From positions 124,001 through 188,000 of the forward strand of contig NZ_CABFVH010000001.1 of the NCBI RefSeq assembly GCF_902141855.1: 64,000 nt of DNA, read 5' to 3'. The notes beneath the pieces are model-generated. The model did not search any database. It was not told the DNA's origin and saw nothing but the letters and a program-made list of their open reading frames with translations. The DNA is from Methylobacterium dankookense. GTDB taxonomy: Bacteria; Pseudomonadota; Alphaproteobacteria; Rhizobiales; Beijerinckiaceae. A program made the position numbers and the translations under genes. Below are positions 9,359 through 19,232 of this stretch, piece after piece; the first letter of the stretch is position 1; each line of letters opens with the position of its first letter.

Positions 9359-9640
9359 ATGCGTGTGGGGTTCACCGCGTTCATCCTCGGCCTGATGCTG
9401 ACGGCCGGCCACGCCGCCGCGCAGGCGCCCGCTGCGGCGCCTCCGGGTGCGGGCCCGAAAGCCGGACGCGTCATCACGGCGACGGGCCAGACCAAGCCGC
9501 CGGGCGGCGGCGCGGCGGCCCCGATGAAGCCGGTCAACGAGGCCGAGATGCTGAAGGCGCAGAAGGCCGCCGCCGCCCGCGACAAGGCGTGGGACGCGAA
9601 GATGCGCACCACCCTGGGCTCGATCTGCCGCGGCTGCTGA
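9359..9640 (+). CDS. Small secreted Ala/Pro-rich hypothetical protein
   Basis: 93-residue protein with a Sec signal peptide (MRVGFTAFILGLMLTAGHAAAQ, cleavage after AAA or AQA expected) followed by a Pro/Gly/Ala-rich mature part and two terminal cysteines spaced C-R-G-C. ATG is preceded by AGGGAG at 10 nt. The mature protein is about 70 residues and basic; the end KMRTTLGSICRGC is the only distinctive piece. No family recognised. Location is probably periplasmic. Confidence 0.65.
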   Translation: MRVGFTAFILGLMLTAGHAAAQAPAAAPPGAGPKAGRVITATGQTKPPGGGAAAPMKPVNEAEMLKAQKAAAARDKAWDAKMRTTLGSICRGC

Positions 9641-9683
9641 GCCGCCCGACCCTACCGATCAGGACGAATCGGCCGGAGCCGGA

Positions 9684-10004
9684 TCAGTCGTCCGCGTCCA
9701 GCCCGGCCCCGTTCAGGCCGTTGATCCGTGCCTTGAGCACGTTCGACGGCTTGAACACCATGACCTGGCGCGGCTCGATCGCCACCTCGACGCCGGTCTT
9801 GGGGTTGCGGCCGACGCGGCGGCCCTTGCTGCGCACGACGAACGAGCCGAAGGACGACAGCTTCACCGTCTCGCCCTCGGCGAGGCAGGTGCAGATCTCA
9901 CCGAGAACCGTCTCGACGAGGGCGGCGGATTCGGTGCGCGAGAGGCCGACCTGCTGGTAGACGGCCTCGCTCAGATCGGCGCGTGTGACCGTCTTCCCCG
10001 TCAT
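9684..10004 (-). CDS. ihfA: Integration host factor alpha subunit
   Basis: 106-residue DNA-bending protein that pairs with IhfB and shapes nucleoid, promoters and recombination sites. Seen: [21 protein letters not shown], the helix pair with [10 protein letters not shown], and the DNA-intercalating arm [21 protein letters not shown] with the conserved Pro. Length is normal for IhfA. It lies downstream of fabH and plsX on the same strand, the usual alphaproteobacterial order (plsX-fabH-ihfA), with a MerR gene not present after it here. Confidence 0.95.
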   Translation of the reverse strand: MTGKTVTRADLSEAVYQQVGLSRTESAALVETVLGEICTCLAEGETVKLSSFGSFVVRSKGRRVGRNPKTGVEVAIEPRQVMVFKPSNVLKARINGLNGAGLDADD

Positions 10005-10135
10005 GCTCCACCCCCAAGCAATGCCTTTTCGAGGATCGTCGGCACGACGTATCCCTATGATCCGGCACGCTAATCGGCGCTCCGGCCCGGGTCAACCGCA
10101 AGCCCGGTATTCCTCCGCAAATTGTCCGCCTGGAC

Positions 10136-11110
10136 CTACCAGCGAATCAGGGCGGCGCCCCAGCTGAAGCCGCCGCCGATCGCCTCGATCATCACCAGGT
10201 CGCCCGCGCGGATGCGCCCGTCCTTGCGGGCGACGTCGAGGGCGAGCGGGATCGAGGCGGCCGAGGTGTTGCCGTGGCGGTCGACCGTCAGCACGATCTT
10301 CTCGCGCGCGATGCCGATCTTGTCGGCCGAGGCCTCGATGATGCGCCGGTTCGCCTGGTGCGGCACGAACCACTTGAGGTCGTCGGCGGTGACGCCGGCC
10401 CGGTCCAGGGATTCGACGATCACGTCCGTCACCGAGCCGACCGCGAAGCGGAAGACCTCGCGGCCCTCCATGCGCAGGTGCCCGGTGGTGCCGGTGGAGC
10501 CCGGGCCGCCATCCACGTAGAGCTTCTCGCGGTGGCGCCCGTCCGAGCGCAGGCTCGCCGAGAGCACGCCGCGGCCGTCCGCCTCCGATTCGGGCCGCGC
10601 CTCCAGCACGATCGCCCCGGCCCCGTCGCCGAACAGCACGCAGGTGGTGCGGTCCTCCCAGTCGAGGATGCGCGAGAAGGTCTCCGCGCCGACGACGAGG
10701 GCGCGGCGGGCGCCCCCCGTGGTGAGGAAGCGGTCGGCCGTGGAGACGGCGAAGACGAAGCCGGCGCAGACCGCCTGCAGGTCGAAGGCCGCGCCCTGCC
10801 GGATGCCCAGGGCCGCCTGGATCTGAGTCGCCGTCGAGGGGAAGGTGTGGTCCGGCGTCGAGGTCGCGCAGATCACGAGGTCGATGTCGTCGGGGCCGAG
10901 CCCGGCATCGTCGAGGGCGGCACGGGCCGCGCGCGCGCCCAGCACCGAGGTGGTCTCCTCGGGCGATGCGAGATGGCGCTGCCGGATGCCGGTGCGCTGG
11001 ACGATCCACGCGTCGGAGGTGTCGACCCGCTCGGAGAGCTCGGCATTCGTCACCACCCGGGCGGGCAGGCTCGACCCTGTGCCGACGACGACGGAACGCA
11101 GGCTGGTCAT
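10136..11110 (-). CDS. fabH: Beta-ketoacyl-ACP synthase III
   Basis: 324-residue thiolase-fold enzyme that condenses acetyl-CoA with malonyl-ACP to start fatty acid synthesis. Seen: the catalytic triad as AVCAGF (Cys near 114), PHQANRRI (His) and HGNTSAASI (Asn), plus the C-terminal [13 protein letters not shown] typical of FabH. The ATG giving [13 protein letters not shown] is chosen; a long upstream frame belongs to a plsX shadow. Follows plsX by 89 bp. Confidence 0.97.
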   Translation of the reverse strand: MTSLRSVVVGTGSSLPARVVTNAELSERVDTSDAWIVQRTGIRQRHLASPEETTSVLGARAARAALDDAGLGPDDIDLVICATSTPDHTFPSTATQIQAALGIRQGAAFDLQAVCAGFVFAVSTADRFLTTGGARRALVVGAETFSRILDWEDRTTCVLFGDGAGAIVLEARPESEADGRGVLSASLRSDGRHREKLYVDGGPGSTGTTGHLRMEGREVFRFAVGSVTDVIVESLDRAGVTADDLKWFVPHQANRRIIEASADKIGIAREKIVLTVDRHGNTSAASIPLALDVARKDGRIRAGDLVMIEAIGGGFSWGAALIRW

Positions 11111-11199
11111 CGTGTCCCTTCCCGGATCGTCCCGGAACGCGCGGGCCAGGCCCGCGGATCCCTCGCGACGATCCTTCATCCTCTCAGCGCCGACGGGCC

Positions 11200-12237
11200 T
11201 CAGACCCGCGCCATCGTCGTCGGCGTCTCGTCCAACATGTCGCGGATGGTCCGCATCAGGTCGTGGCGGGCCATGTCGTGGGCAAGGTCGATCGCCGCCG
11301 CGAAGCCTTGCGCGTTCTCGGAGCCGTGGCTCTTGATGACGATGCCCTCGAGGCCGAGGAAGACGCCGCCATTGGCCCGGCTCGGGTTCATCTTGTCCTT
11401 GAGCGCCTTGAAGGCCTGCCGCGCGAACAGCGCGCCGATCTTGGCCGACAGGGTGCGGGTCATTGCCGAGCGCAGATAGGTGCCGATCTGCTTGGCTGTG
11501 CCCTCGGCGGTCTTCAGCGCGATGTTGCCGGTGAAGCCCTCCGTCACCACCACGTCCACGGTGCCGCGGCCGAGATCTGTGCCCTCCACGAAGCCGTGAT
11601 AGGCGAAGTTCTCCGCATCGTGCTCGCGCAGCAGCCGGGCGGCTTCCTTCACCGCCTCGTTGCCCTTCATCTCCTCGGTGCCGACGTTGAGCAGGCCGAC
11701 GGTGGGGCGATCCAGGTCCAGCACGATGCGCGCCATGGCCGAGCCCATCACCGCCATCTCGACGAGGTGCTCGGCATCGGTGCCGATGGTGGCGCCGACA
11801 TCGAGCACCACGCTCTCGCCGCGCACGGTCGGCCACAGGCAGGCGATGGCCGGCCGCTCGATGCCGGCCATGGTCTTCAGGCAGATCTTCGACATCGCCA
11901 TGAGCGCGCCGGTATTGCCGGCCGAGACCGCGGCCTGGGCCTGCCCGTCGCGCACCGCCTGGATCGCCTGCCACATGGAGGACTTGCCGCGGCCCTGGCG
12001 CACCGCCTGGCTCGGCTTGTCGTCCATGGCGACGGACACGGTGGTGTGCCGGATCTCGACGGCGCCCTTCAGGCGCGGCTCGGCCTCGACGAGTGGGCCC
12101 ACCACGGCCTCGTCGCCGAACATGATGAAGCGCGTCTCCGGATGGCGCTCGCGGGCGATGGCCGCCCCCGGCACGACGGTCGAGGCGCCATGATCGCCGC
12201 CCATGGCGTCGAGCGAGATGCACACGGGTTGGGACAT
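11200..12237 (-). CDS. plsX: Phosphate acyltransferase PlsX
   Basis: 345-residue peripheral membrane enzyme that makes acyl-phosphate from acyl-ACP, the first step of phosphatidic acid synthesis with PlsY. Seen: [11 protein letters not shown] at residues 8-18, [27 protein letters not shown], and [13 protein letters not shown]. It heads the plsX-fabH-ihfA unit. In many bacteria DUF177 (and rpmF) lies just upstream; here DUF177 precedes by 182 bp and rpmF is absent. Confidence 0.97.
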   Translation of the reverse strand: MSQPVCISLDAMGGDHGASTVVPGAAIARERHPETRFIMFGDEAVVGPLVEAEPRLKGAVEIRHTTVSVAMDDKPSQAVRQGRGKSSMWQAIQAVRDGQAQAAVSAGNTGALMAMSKICLKTMAGIERPAIACLWPTVRGESVVLDVGATIGTDAEHLVEMAVMGSAMARIVLDLDRPTVGLLNVGTEEMKGNEAVKEAARLLREHDAENFAYHGFVEGTDLGRGTVDVVVTEGFTGNIALKTAEGTAKQIGTYLRSAMTRTLSAKIGALFARQAFKALKDKMNPSRANGGVFLGLEGIVIKSHGSENAQGFAAAIDLAHDMARHDLMRTIRDMLDETPTTMARV

Positions 12238-12419
12238 GGTGGACGCGGGGCTAAGCCTTTGGGGAGCCGGAACGTGTCGGCGAATGCGACGATCCGGCGG
12301 ACGATGGGGCGCGGAGCGCGGCGGAAAATAGCGATCCCACCCCGCTGGGCAAACGTTTTCTCGACGCCGCCCGCCGCGCTGCGGTCGCAGGCGGCGTCAG
12401 ATTTCCGTTTCCGGGGGAT

Positions 12420-12929
12420 TCAGGCGTCGCCGTCCTTCAGCTTGCGCAGGGCGGCGAAGGGCCCCGCATCCTCGCCGGCCTGGACGGGCTCGAAGCTCGC
12501 GCCCGGCTTGCGCGGATAGGGATCGAGGCCGAGCGCCAGGAATTCCGCGGTGAGCACGCCGAAATCGACGCGGCCGCCGACGATCGGGTCCGGCACCTCG
12601 GCATCCTCGGCGTCGGTGCCGGCAAGACGATCGGTATCGGTGAACTCGACCTCGACCGGCTCGCTCACCTTCGACTCGAAGGGCTCCAGGGTGACGGTGC
12701 AGACCTGGGTCACGAGGGCCTCGACCCGGCCGGTGACGACGAGCCGGCTCATCGGCCCGGAGATGTCGAAATGCCCGACGAGGTCGCGCAGGCCGGGGAT
12801 GCCGAAATCCTTCGCCAGGGCTTCGGCCTCTGCCGGCGTCGCCTCCACGGTGACGCCGCCGCGGCCCGGCGGCAGGCGCGACACGTCGACGATCCGCGAG
12901 AGGGGGCCGGCCTTGTCCGGGTGGCTCAT
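12420..12929 (-). CDS. DUF177 (YceD-like) protein
   Basis: 169-residue DUF177/YceD family protein (PF02620). Members sit next to rpmF and plsX and are linked to 23S rRNA accumulation. Seen: PLSRIVDVSRLPPGG-like opening, the central LVVTGRVEALVTQVCTVTLEPF with the conserved single Cys, and PDPIVGGRVDFGVLTAEFLALGLDPYPRKPG. Its ATG overlaps the stop of the upstream CBP3 gene by ATGA. No rpmF follows, as in other alphaproteobacteria. Confidence 0.88.
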   Translation of the reverse strand: MSHPDKAGPLSRIVDVSRLPPGRGGVTVEATPAEAEALAKDFGIPGLRDLVGHFDISGPMSRLVVTGRVEALVTQVCTVTLEPFESKVSEPVEVEFTDTDRLAGTDAEDAEVPDPIVGGRVDFGVLTAEFLALGLDPYPRKPGASFEPVQAGEDAGPFAALRKLKDGDA

Positions 12930-13495
12930 GCTTTTTCTCCTGCATCCGCCGCAAATCCCGCCGGATCGGGGAGATCGAGCGTTCCCGCGAGCAGACGGTC
13001 GAGGTCCGATCCGTCGAGGGCGGCGTCGGCGGCCATGACATAGGCCGCGAGCCCGGCCGCCTCGGGCGTGGCGGCGGCTTCGTCGGCCCCGAGCACGTTG
13101 CGCGCGAGCGCCAGCCGCAGGGCGTCTCCGTCGCGCGCGTCGAGGGCGGCGTCGTAGCCCCCGGCCCGGCCGTAGAAGGCGGCGCCGAGCTTCTTCATGC
13201 GCTTGGGCACGCCGAAATCGCCGATGCCGAGCTCGCGCAGCGAGGCGTCGAGCTGGAGGAAGACCGAGTTCACGAGGTCTTGCGCCACATCCGCGGCCGG
13301 TGGCGGCAGACGGTTCAGGCGGCGCAGCACCAGCACCGTGTGGAGCACGAGGCACTCGAAGCGGCCCTCGACGGTGTCGGGCACGCCCAGGCGCTCGTAG
13401 AGCGCGGGCGCCCGGCTCGCCGCGATGATGCGCAGGTGCAGCCCCTCGATGGTGCGGCGGCGCTCGCTTCCGCGCCGGAAGAACCGGGCGATCAT
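12926..13495 (-). CDS. Ubiquinol-cytochrome c chaperone (CBP3 family)
   Basis: 189-residue protein of the Ubiq_cyt_C_chap family (PF03981), bacterial relative of mitochondrial Cbp3 that helps assemble the bc1 complex. Seen: LYERLGVPDTVEGRFE near residue 33, followed by LHTVLVLRRL and the FLQLDASLRELGIGDFGVPKRMKKL block with DFGV-KR. ATG start, divergent from bamE across a 176-bp gap. Coupled to DUF177 by a 4-bp overlap, a standard alphaproteobacterial pairing. Confidence 0.9.
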   Translation of the reverse strand: MIARFFRRGSERRRTIEGLHLRIIAASRAPALYERLGVPDTVEGRFECLVLHTVLVLRRLNRLPPPAADVAQDLVNSVFLQLDASLRELGIGDFGVPKRMKKLGAAFYGRAGGYDAALDARDGDALRLALARNVLGADEAAATPEAAGLAAYVMAADAALDGSDLDRLLAGTLDLPDPAGFAADAGEKA

Positions 13496-13671
13496 GCCGC
13501 CCTCCGCCGGGCCTGTCCCGCTTCTCCCCGGGGCTGTGTCCGGGCTTGCCTTGTCAAAGCCATAACCCCGCGGTACGGCAACCCACGGTCAAGGTGCAAG
13601 CGCCGCCGGAACCCGCCCGCAAGTGCGGGGCGGCGCGACACTTTCGTCAACACAGATTTTCCGGGGGGCCG

Positions 13672-14166
13672 ATGCCGCGCCGTCTCGTCTCGACTCTGGC
13701 GCGTGGCGCCCTCCTCGCAGGCCTCGGCCTGGCTCTGTCCGGCTGCATCGGCGAGGAATTGCGCCACGGCTATCAGATCGATCAAGCGGCGCTCGCCGCG
13801 GTGAAGCCCGGCATGAGCGCCGAGCAGGTGCTGCAGACGCTCGGCACGCCCTCGACCGTGTCCACGGTCGGCAACAAGTCCTGGTACTACATCTCGCAGA
13901 ACACCAGCCGCACGGTGATGTTCCTCGGCGAGCGCGTCGACGACCAGAAGGTCACGGCGGTGTACTTCAACCAGGGCTTCAAGGTGGAGCGCGTGGCGCT
14001 CTACGGCCTGCAGGACGGCAAGGTGTTCGACTTCATCGAGCGCACCACGCCGACCAGCGGCCAGGACCGCGCCTTCCTCAGCCAGCTCTTCCGCGGCCTG
14101 ACCCGCTACGAGCCCTTCGGCGGCGGCGCCGGCAGCCTCGTCCCGGGCGCCAACCGCGGCATGTGA
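13672..14166 (+). CDS. bamE: Outer-membrane assembly lipoprotein BamE (SmpA/OmlA)
   Basis: 164-residue lipoprotein of the Bam complex that inserts beta-barrel proteins. Seen: signal peptide ending in the lipobox LSGC (Cys near residue 24), then the SmpA/OmlA fold with VKPGMSAEQVLQTLGTPS and SWYYISQ. A run of G (GGGGGG) serves as ribosome site 4-5 nt before the ATG. The longer upstream frame has no signal peptide and is rejected. Confidence 0.92.
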   Translation: MPRRLVSTLARGALLAGLGLALSGCIGEELRHGYQIDQAALAAVKPGMSAEQVLQTLGTPSTVSTVGNKSWYYISQNTSRTVMFLGERVDDQKVTAVYFNQGFKVERVALYGLQDGKVFDFIERTTPTSGQDRAFLSQLFRGLTRYEPFGGGAGSLVPGANRGM

Positions 14167-14217
14167 TCTGACATCGAAATCGGTGAATTGTGCTGGTGGT
14201 GAGGACCACGCACCTGT

Positions 14218-14325
14218 CCCCTCCCCCTTGCGGGGAGGGGTTCGGGGTGGGGGTCGCTCAGGCTGAGGCGTAGCGGTGCCTCCTGCACCACCCCCACCTC
14301 CAACTCCTTCCCGCAAGGGGGAGGA
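14218..14325. repeat. Intergenic long inverted repeat (Pro-rich 'CCCTCCCC' type)
   Basis: Left arm 14218-14253 and right arm about 14286-14325 are imperfect inverse copies built on CTCCCCCTTGCGGGGAGG / CTTCCCGCAAGGGGGAGG with an added GGGGTGGGGG / CCACCCCCAC segment. This type of short palindromic intergenic element is common in GC-rich alphaproteobacterial genomes. It lies between bamE (+) and the HAD gene (-), where it could act as a bidirectional terminator. Confidence 0.6.
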
Positions 14326-14361
14326 GAGGCCCGCTCGCAGCCGAAGCGACCAAGCTGCCGC

Positions 14362-15018
14362 TCACGCAGGCGCGAGGGGCCGGCCTGCGAGGCCGAGGGA
14401 TTCGGCGATCCCGGCCGGATCCGCGAACATCAAATCGGGTCCGGCTGCGGCGAGCGCCTCCGCCCGCGTATAGCCCCAGCTCACCGCACCGAAGGCGCAG
14501 CCGACCGCGCGCGCCGCCTCCAGGTCGCGCAGCTCATCGCCGATGCAGAGCGTCTGCGTCGGGGAAACGCCGACGCGTGCCACCAGCCGTTCGAGCCGCC
14601 GCGCCTTGCCGAACAGCGAGGCGCCGCAGGCGTAATGCGCGATCCGCGCCGCATTCTCCGGCCCGAGCACTCGCCCCACGTTCTCCCGCGTGTTCGAGCT
14701 GAGCAGCGCCAGGACCACGCCGCCGGCAGCGAGGTCCGCCAGCATCTCCGGCACGCCCGGGAACAGGTGCAGCCGGTCGATGTCGCGTGCGGCGAGCCCG
14801 TGCATGTGGCGGGCGATCGCCGGCAGCTTCCAGCGCGGCACGCCGAGATGCCGGACGATGGCCGAGGCGGAGAGGCCGCGCAGGGCCTCGGTCTCCTCGA
14901 GGTGGACGCGGCGGAAGCCGTAGCGATCGGCCACCCCGTTCAGCACCTCGCAGAACCAGTCGAAGCTGTCCGCGAGCGTCCCGTCGAAATCGAGGACGAC
15001 CAGCCTGTACGGGGTCAC
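14362..15018 (-). CDS. HAD-superfamily phosphatase, phosphoglycolate phosphatase-like
   Basis: 218-residue HAD subfamily IA hydrolase. Seen: motif I VVLDFDGTLADS (residues 6-17), a helical cap, motif II LLSSNT, motif III Lys in GKARRLERLV, motif IV CIGDELRDLEAA. The similarity is to Gph/PpaX enzymes, but the substrate is not determinable. ATG at 15018 overlaps nothing; the next gene upstream (histidine kinase) ends 4 bp away, so the two are probably co-transcribed. Confidence 0.82.
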   Translation of the reverse strand: MTPYRLVVLDFDGTLADSFDWFCEVLNGVADRYGFRRVHLEETEALRGLSASAIVRHLGVPRWKLPAIARHMHGLAARDIDRLHLFPGVPEMLADLAAGGVVLALLSSNTRENVGRVLGPENAARIAHYACGASLFGKARRLERLVARVGVSPTQTLCIGDELRDLEAARAVGCAFGAVSWGYTRAEALAAAGPDLMFADPAGIAESLGLAGRPLAPA

Positions 15019-15022
15019 GGGT

Positions 15023-16936
15023 CTACAGCCGCAGATTGGCGATCGGCACGTCGAGCCGCATCACGAGGCCGCCCGGCGCCCAATCGTGCTCCAGCACGCC
15101 ATCGAGCTGGCCGGCGACGCTGCGCTCGGCGAGGACCGTGCCGAAGCCGCGCCGCGAGGGTGCGGCCCGCACCTCCGGACCGCCCTGCTCCGCCCAGGTC
15201 AGGCGGTAGCGGTCGCCCGCGCGGCAGCCGGCCAGCGTCACGGTGCCGGTCTGGGTCGAGAGGCCGCCATACTTGACCGCGTTGGTCGCCTGCTCGTGCA
15301 TGATCAGCGCGAGCGCGGTGGCGCTGCGCTCGCCGATCTCGGCATCGTCGCCCGCGATGGCGACCCGGTCGCGGCCATCCTCGCGATAGGCCGCCATGAT
15401 CAGGCGCATCAGGCCGAGCACGGTCTGCCCGCTCAGGGCGGGCGCGGTATCCGGCGTATGGGGGCGGACATATTCGTGCGCCCGCGCCAGGGCGCCCAGG
15501 CGCTCGCGGAAGGCGTCCACGAAGGGCCGCGCCTCCGTGTTGCCGCGGGCGCTCAGCGCCGCGATCCCGCCCACCACCGCGAAGATGTTCTTGATGCGGT
15601 GCGACAGCTCGCGGATCAGCAGGTCGCGGGCCTCCTCCGAGCGCTTGGCTTCGCGCAGGTCGCGGGTCACGGTGCCGTAGCCGACCTTCGCGCCCGACGA
15701 ATCCCGCACGGGGAAGATGTTGAACTGGACGGGGACCGCCGCGCCGGTATCGACCCGGCGGAAGGCGAGCTCGCCCTCCCACCACCCGTCCCGGCGGGCG
15801 GCCGGCATCACCGCGCCCTCGAACGCCGCCCGGCTCTCGGGGGTGAAGAACTCGGCGAGCGTGAGGGTGCGGGCAGCGGCGCGATCGGGCAGCCCGACGA
15901 GGGCGAGGCCGGCGGCGTTGAGATGGACCGTGCGGCCCGCCTCGTCGGCGAGGCCGATGAAGTCCTTCGAGGTCTCGACGATGGCCGCGAGCTGGCGCGC
16001 CTCGCTCTCGGCGCGCTTGAGGTCGTCGATATCGGTGCAGGTGCCGAACCAGCGCTCGATCCGGCCTTCGGCGTCGCGGATCGGCAGGGCCCGGCCCAGG
16101 GTCCAGCGATAGGCTCCGGAATGATGGCGCAGCCGGTACTCGATCTCGTAGGGCTCGCCCGTGGCGAGCGAGTGCCGCCAGCGCGCCCAGGCCCGCTCCT
16201 GATCCTCGGCGTGGAACACGCCGTTCCAGCCCTCGCCGTCGGTCGAGCCCGCGGGCACCCCGGTGAACTCGTACCAGCGGTCGTTGTAATAGTCGTGGAA
16301 TCCGTCCGGCAGCGTGGTCCAGACCATCTGCGGCATCGCCGCCGTCATCACGCGGAAGCGCCGCTCGCTCGCGGCGAACTCCGCCTCGCGGGCCGCGATC
16401 TCCGACAGGCTGAGCCGGTGCTCGATCAGGGTCGAGACCTGGTTGGCCAGGGTGCGCAGCGTCGCCGTCTGCTCGGGCGACAGGCCCTCCGGGCGCGCCA
16501 CCCGGTCGAGGACGCAGAGCGAGCCGAAGGCCACGCCCGCGGCGGAGCGGATCACGGCGCCCGCATAGAACCGGAAGTGATCCGAGCCTGTGACGATCGG
16601 GTTGCCGGCGGTCCGCGGATCCACGGTCAGGTCGGGAATGACGAGGAGCTCGTCCTCGAGAATCGCGTGGGCGCAGATCGAGCGGTCGATCGGCATCTCC
16701 CGGCAGCCCAGGCCGATCTCGGCCTTGAACCATTGCCGCGCCTCGTCGACGAAGCTGACGAGCGCGACGGGCGCCTGGCAGACATAGGCGGCGACCTGGG
16801 CAAGGTCGTCGTAGGCCGACTCGGGCTCGGTATCGAGGATCCCCGCGGCGTGCAGGGCCGCGACCCGCTCGGCCTCGCCCGGCTCGGGCTGGCTCGTCGG
16901 TGCGAGCGTGCTTGCAGGTGGGATGAGCGGAGCCAT
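15023..16936 (-). CDS. GAF-PAS-PAS HWE-family sensor histidine kinase
   Basis: 637-residue soluble sensor kinase. Order: GAF domain (about 25-180), PAS with PAC (about 195-320, WTTLPDGFHDYYNDRWYEFTG), second PAS (about 325-430), then HWE dimerisation/ATPase. The phospho-acceptor is in ELSHRIKNIFAVV, the N-box is HEQATNAVKYG, and the W-x-E hallmark appears as LTWAEQGG. No transmembrane segment, so it senses a cytoplasmic signal; many HWE kinases of this layout are light or general-stress sensors that feed PhyR. No response regulator is adjacent. It probably shares a transcript with the HAD gene. Confidence 0.9.
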   Translation of the reverse strand: MAPLIPPASTLAPTSQPEPGEAERVAALHAAGILDTEPESAYDDLAQVAAYVCQAPVALVSFVDEARQWFKAEIGLGCREMPIDRSICAHAILEDELLVIPDLTVDPRTAGNPIVTGSDHFRFYAGAVIRSAAGVAFGSLCVLDRVARPEGLSPEQTATLRTLANQVSTLIEHRLSLSEIAAREAEFAASERRFRVMTAAMPQMVWTTLPDGFHDYYNDRWYEFTGVPAGSTDGEGWNGVFHAEDQERAWARWRHSLATGEPYEIEYRLRHHSGAYRWTLGRALPIRDAEGRIERWFGTCTDIDDLKRAESEARQLAAIVETSKDFIGLADEAGRTVHLNAAGLALVGLPDRAAARTLTLAEFFTPESRAAFEGAVMPAARRDGWWEGELAFRRVDTGAAVPVQFNIFPVRDSSGAKVGYGTVTRDLREAKRSEEARDLLIRELSHRIKNIFAVVGGIAALSARGNTEARPFVDAFRERLGALARAHEYVRPHTPDTAPALSGQTVLGLMRLIMAAYREDGRDRVAIAGDDAEIGERSATALALIMHEQATNAVKYGGLSTQTGTVTLAGCRAGDRYRLTWAEQGGPEVRAAPSRRGFGTVLAERSVAGQLDGVLEHDWAPGGLVMRLDVPIANLRL

Positions 16937-17010
16937 GGTTCACCGCTCAGATAGGCGTGGAGGCCGATCTCGAACAGGGATGCCGCGCGGGCATCCCCCG
17001 GTTTCGTCAC

Positions 17011-17034
17011 GCCCCGGGGCCGTGGGCCCGGGGC
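17011..17034 (-). terminator. Hairpin terminator after nemA
   Basis: Stem GCCCCGGG / CCCGGGGC with an 8-nt loop, just downstream of the nemA stop and upstream of the kinase gene. GC-rich without a marked U-run, as with most hairpins in this window. Confidence 0.5.
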
Positions 17035-17042
17035 GCCGGGAA

Positions 17043-18131
<1,089 letters not shown>

Positions 18132-18280
18132 GGTCGTCCCGTCTGGATGGCGCGCCGCTTACGGCCGCGCCCGGTTGCATTCCGGACGCATAGGTGGTCG
18201 GTCTCACGACGGGCACCAGGGCCTCATCCCGCACCGCACGCAGGCCTGGTGCGGCTCCGCACATGACCGCACATGCGAAA

Positions 18281-18420
18281 GGGGCCGGATCTCCCGCGAG
18301 ACCCGGCCCCTTCTTCTCCACCCGCGGCGGGCGCCCTCTGATAGCCGACCCTTTGATCCGCGTTGAGCGCCTAGGGGGACAGGCAGCCCCCGCACCATAG
18401 TCCCCTACCTCAGGCACCAA
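18281..18420 (-). ncRNA. Candidate structured RNA ending in strong hairpin
   Basis: The gap 18132-18553 has no gene. On the minus strand the segment 18420-18281 shows several paired blocks (GTGCCT with AGGCGC; AGGGGAC with GTCCCCCT) and ends with the stem GGGGCCGG / CCGGCCCC (18281-18288 / 18303-18310) with an inner TCTC/GAGA pair, followed by TTTC. That layout is what a small RNA with its own terminator looks like, but I recognise no family; it could equally be an insulating bidirectional terminator in front of nemA. The rest of the gap, 18132-18280 and 18421-18553, shows only the repeats reported separately. Confidence 0.3.
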
Positions 18421-18430
18421 AGATCCGCAC
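18414..18430 (+). repeat. Left copy of 17-bp edge inverted repeat
   Basis: GCACCAAAGATCCGCAC. An inverse copy with one mismatch occurs at 49655-49671. These two positions flank the whole accessory region, so they are candidate ends of a mobile element or traces of its integration site. No short target duplication was found outside them. Confidence 0.4.
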
Positions 18431-18463
18431 ATCGTTTTGGGGGTCGTACAACCTCACGTGCAA

Positions 18464-18480
18464 CGCCCCTGAGCGGTTTG
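18464..18480 (+). repeat. Left copy of 17-bp direct repeat
   Basis: CGCCCCTGAGCGGTTTG, repeated with one mismatch in the same orientation at 40749-40765. The flanks share further scattered identity (TGG and CGA blocks). It lies 74 bp upstream of the 221-aa gene. Confidence 0.4.
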
Positions 18481-18553
18481 TGGGTTGCGACCCGGAGCCG
18501 GAGAATTCCTCGACCGGCCGGCGCTCTCGCCGGCAGCGGGACGAGGCGTCGCC

Positions 18554-19219
18554 ATGGGCTACAAGCACGGAAATCCGCAGAACCGGGCGAAGGCGGCGTC
18601 CCTGCTCAGGCAGTTGAAGGGTCAGCTCGTGGACGTCACGGGCGTACAGGTCGAGGCCCGGAGCAACGTCTTCGCCGCCGCCGAGGCGTACTGGCAGCTC
18701 TCCAAGGCGGCCGGCGTCCACCTCTACAAGGTCGGCGACGGCTGGCATGCCGACCTGGAGTTCAAGGGCCTCCCGCCGGGCGTCCCGACCATCGTCGGCA
18801 CCCCGGAGCCCGTCGCCACGCGGACGGAAGCCATCGAGAGCGTCGTCGGCATGATGTCGATCTGCGCGCAGCGCGACAACGTCCCGCCGCCGGACCCGGC
18901 GACGGGGCTGCGCTGGTTCCGGTTCGACGAGCACGAGGTCCCGGTCGATCCGGGCATGCTCGAAAGCTATGCCGCCCGCGTCCCGCACGTCGAGTTCGAC
19001 GCGACCCACATCCGGCGGGAGCTCGACCTACTCCGGGCCGAGATCTCGGGCGACGGACCCGTCACGGAGGATGCCTGGGCGGCGGCCGAGTTCCAGACCC
19101 GGTACGACGCCTGCCGGATGTGCTGCGCCGCCATGGCGTTCGGCATCATGCAGGTGTCGTACGATCCGGAGGCGAGCCTCGACCTGGCCGAGGCGCCGGC
19201 GGCCCCCGGGATGCACTGA
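18554..19219 (+). CDS. Hypothetical protein at the transposon edge
   Basis: 221 residues, no recognised family. ATG giving MGYKHGNPQNRAKAASLL is preceded by a weak site (GGACGAGGCGTCGCC). The first 60 residues are basic and helical; the middle has a WHADLEFKGLPPG segment, and near the end DACRMCCAAMAFGIM supplies three clustered cysteines. It is convergent with tniQ, 13 bp from its stop, and is the only gene between the transposition module and the left repeat. GC and codon use match its neighbours. Function unknown. Confidence 0.65.
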   Translation: MGYKHGNPQNRAKAASLLRQLKGQLVDVTGVQVEARSNVFAAAEAYWQLSKAAGVHLYKVGDGWHADLEFKGLPPGVPTIVGTPEPVATRTEAIESVVGMMSICAQRDNVPPPDPATGLRWFRFDEHEVPVDPGMLESYAARVPHVEFDATHIRRELDLLRAEISGDGPVTEDAWAAAEFQTRYDACRMCCAAMAFGIMQVSYDPEASLDLAEAPAAPGMH

Positions 19220-19232
19220 CCCCGTCGAGGGG

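Noticed and set aside
15086-16954. 622-codon plus-strand frame opposite the HWE kinase
   Set aside because: Antisense shadow; the minus strand has all kinase motifs in order.
18361-18430. tRNA or SRP RNA at the left junction as classical attachment site
   Set aside because: No cloverleaf, T-loop GGTTCRA or SRP core could be drawn; only local hairpins are visible.
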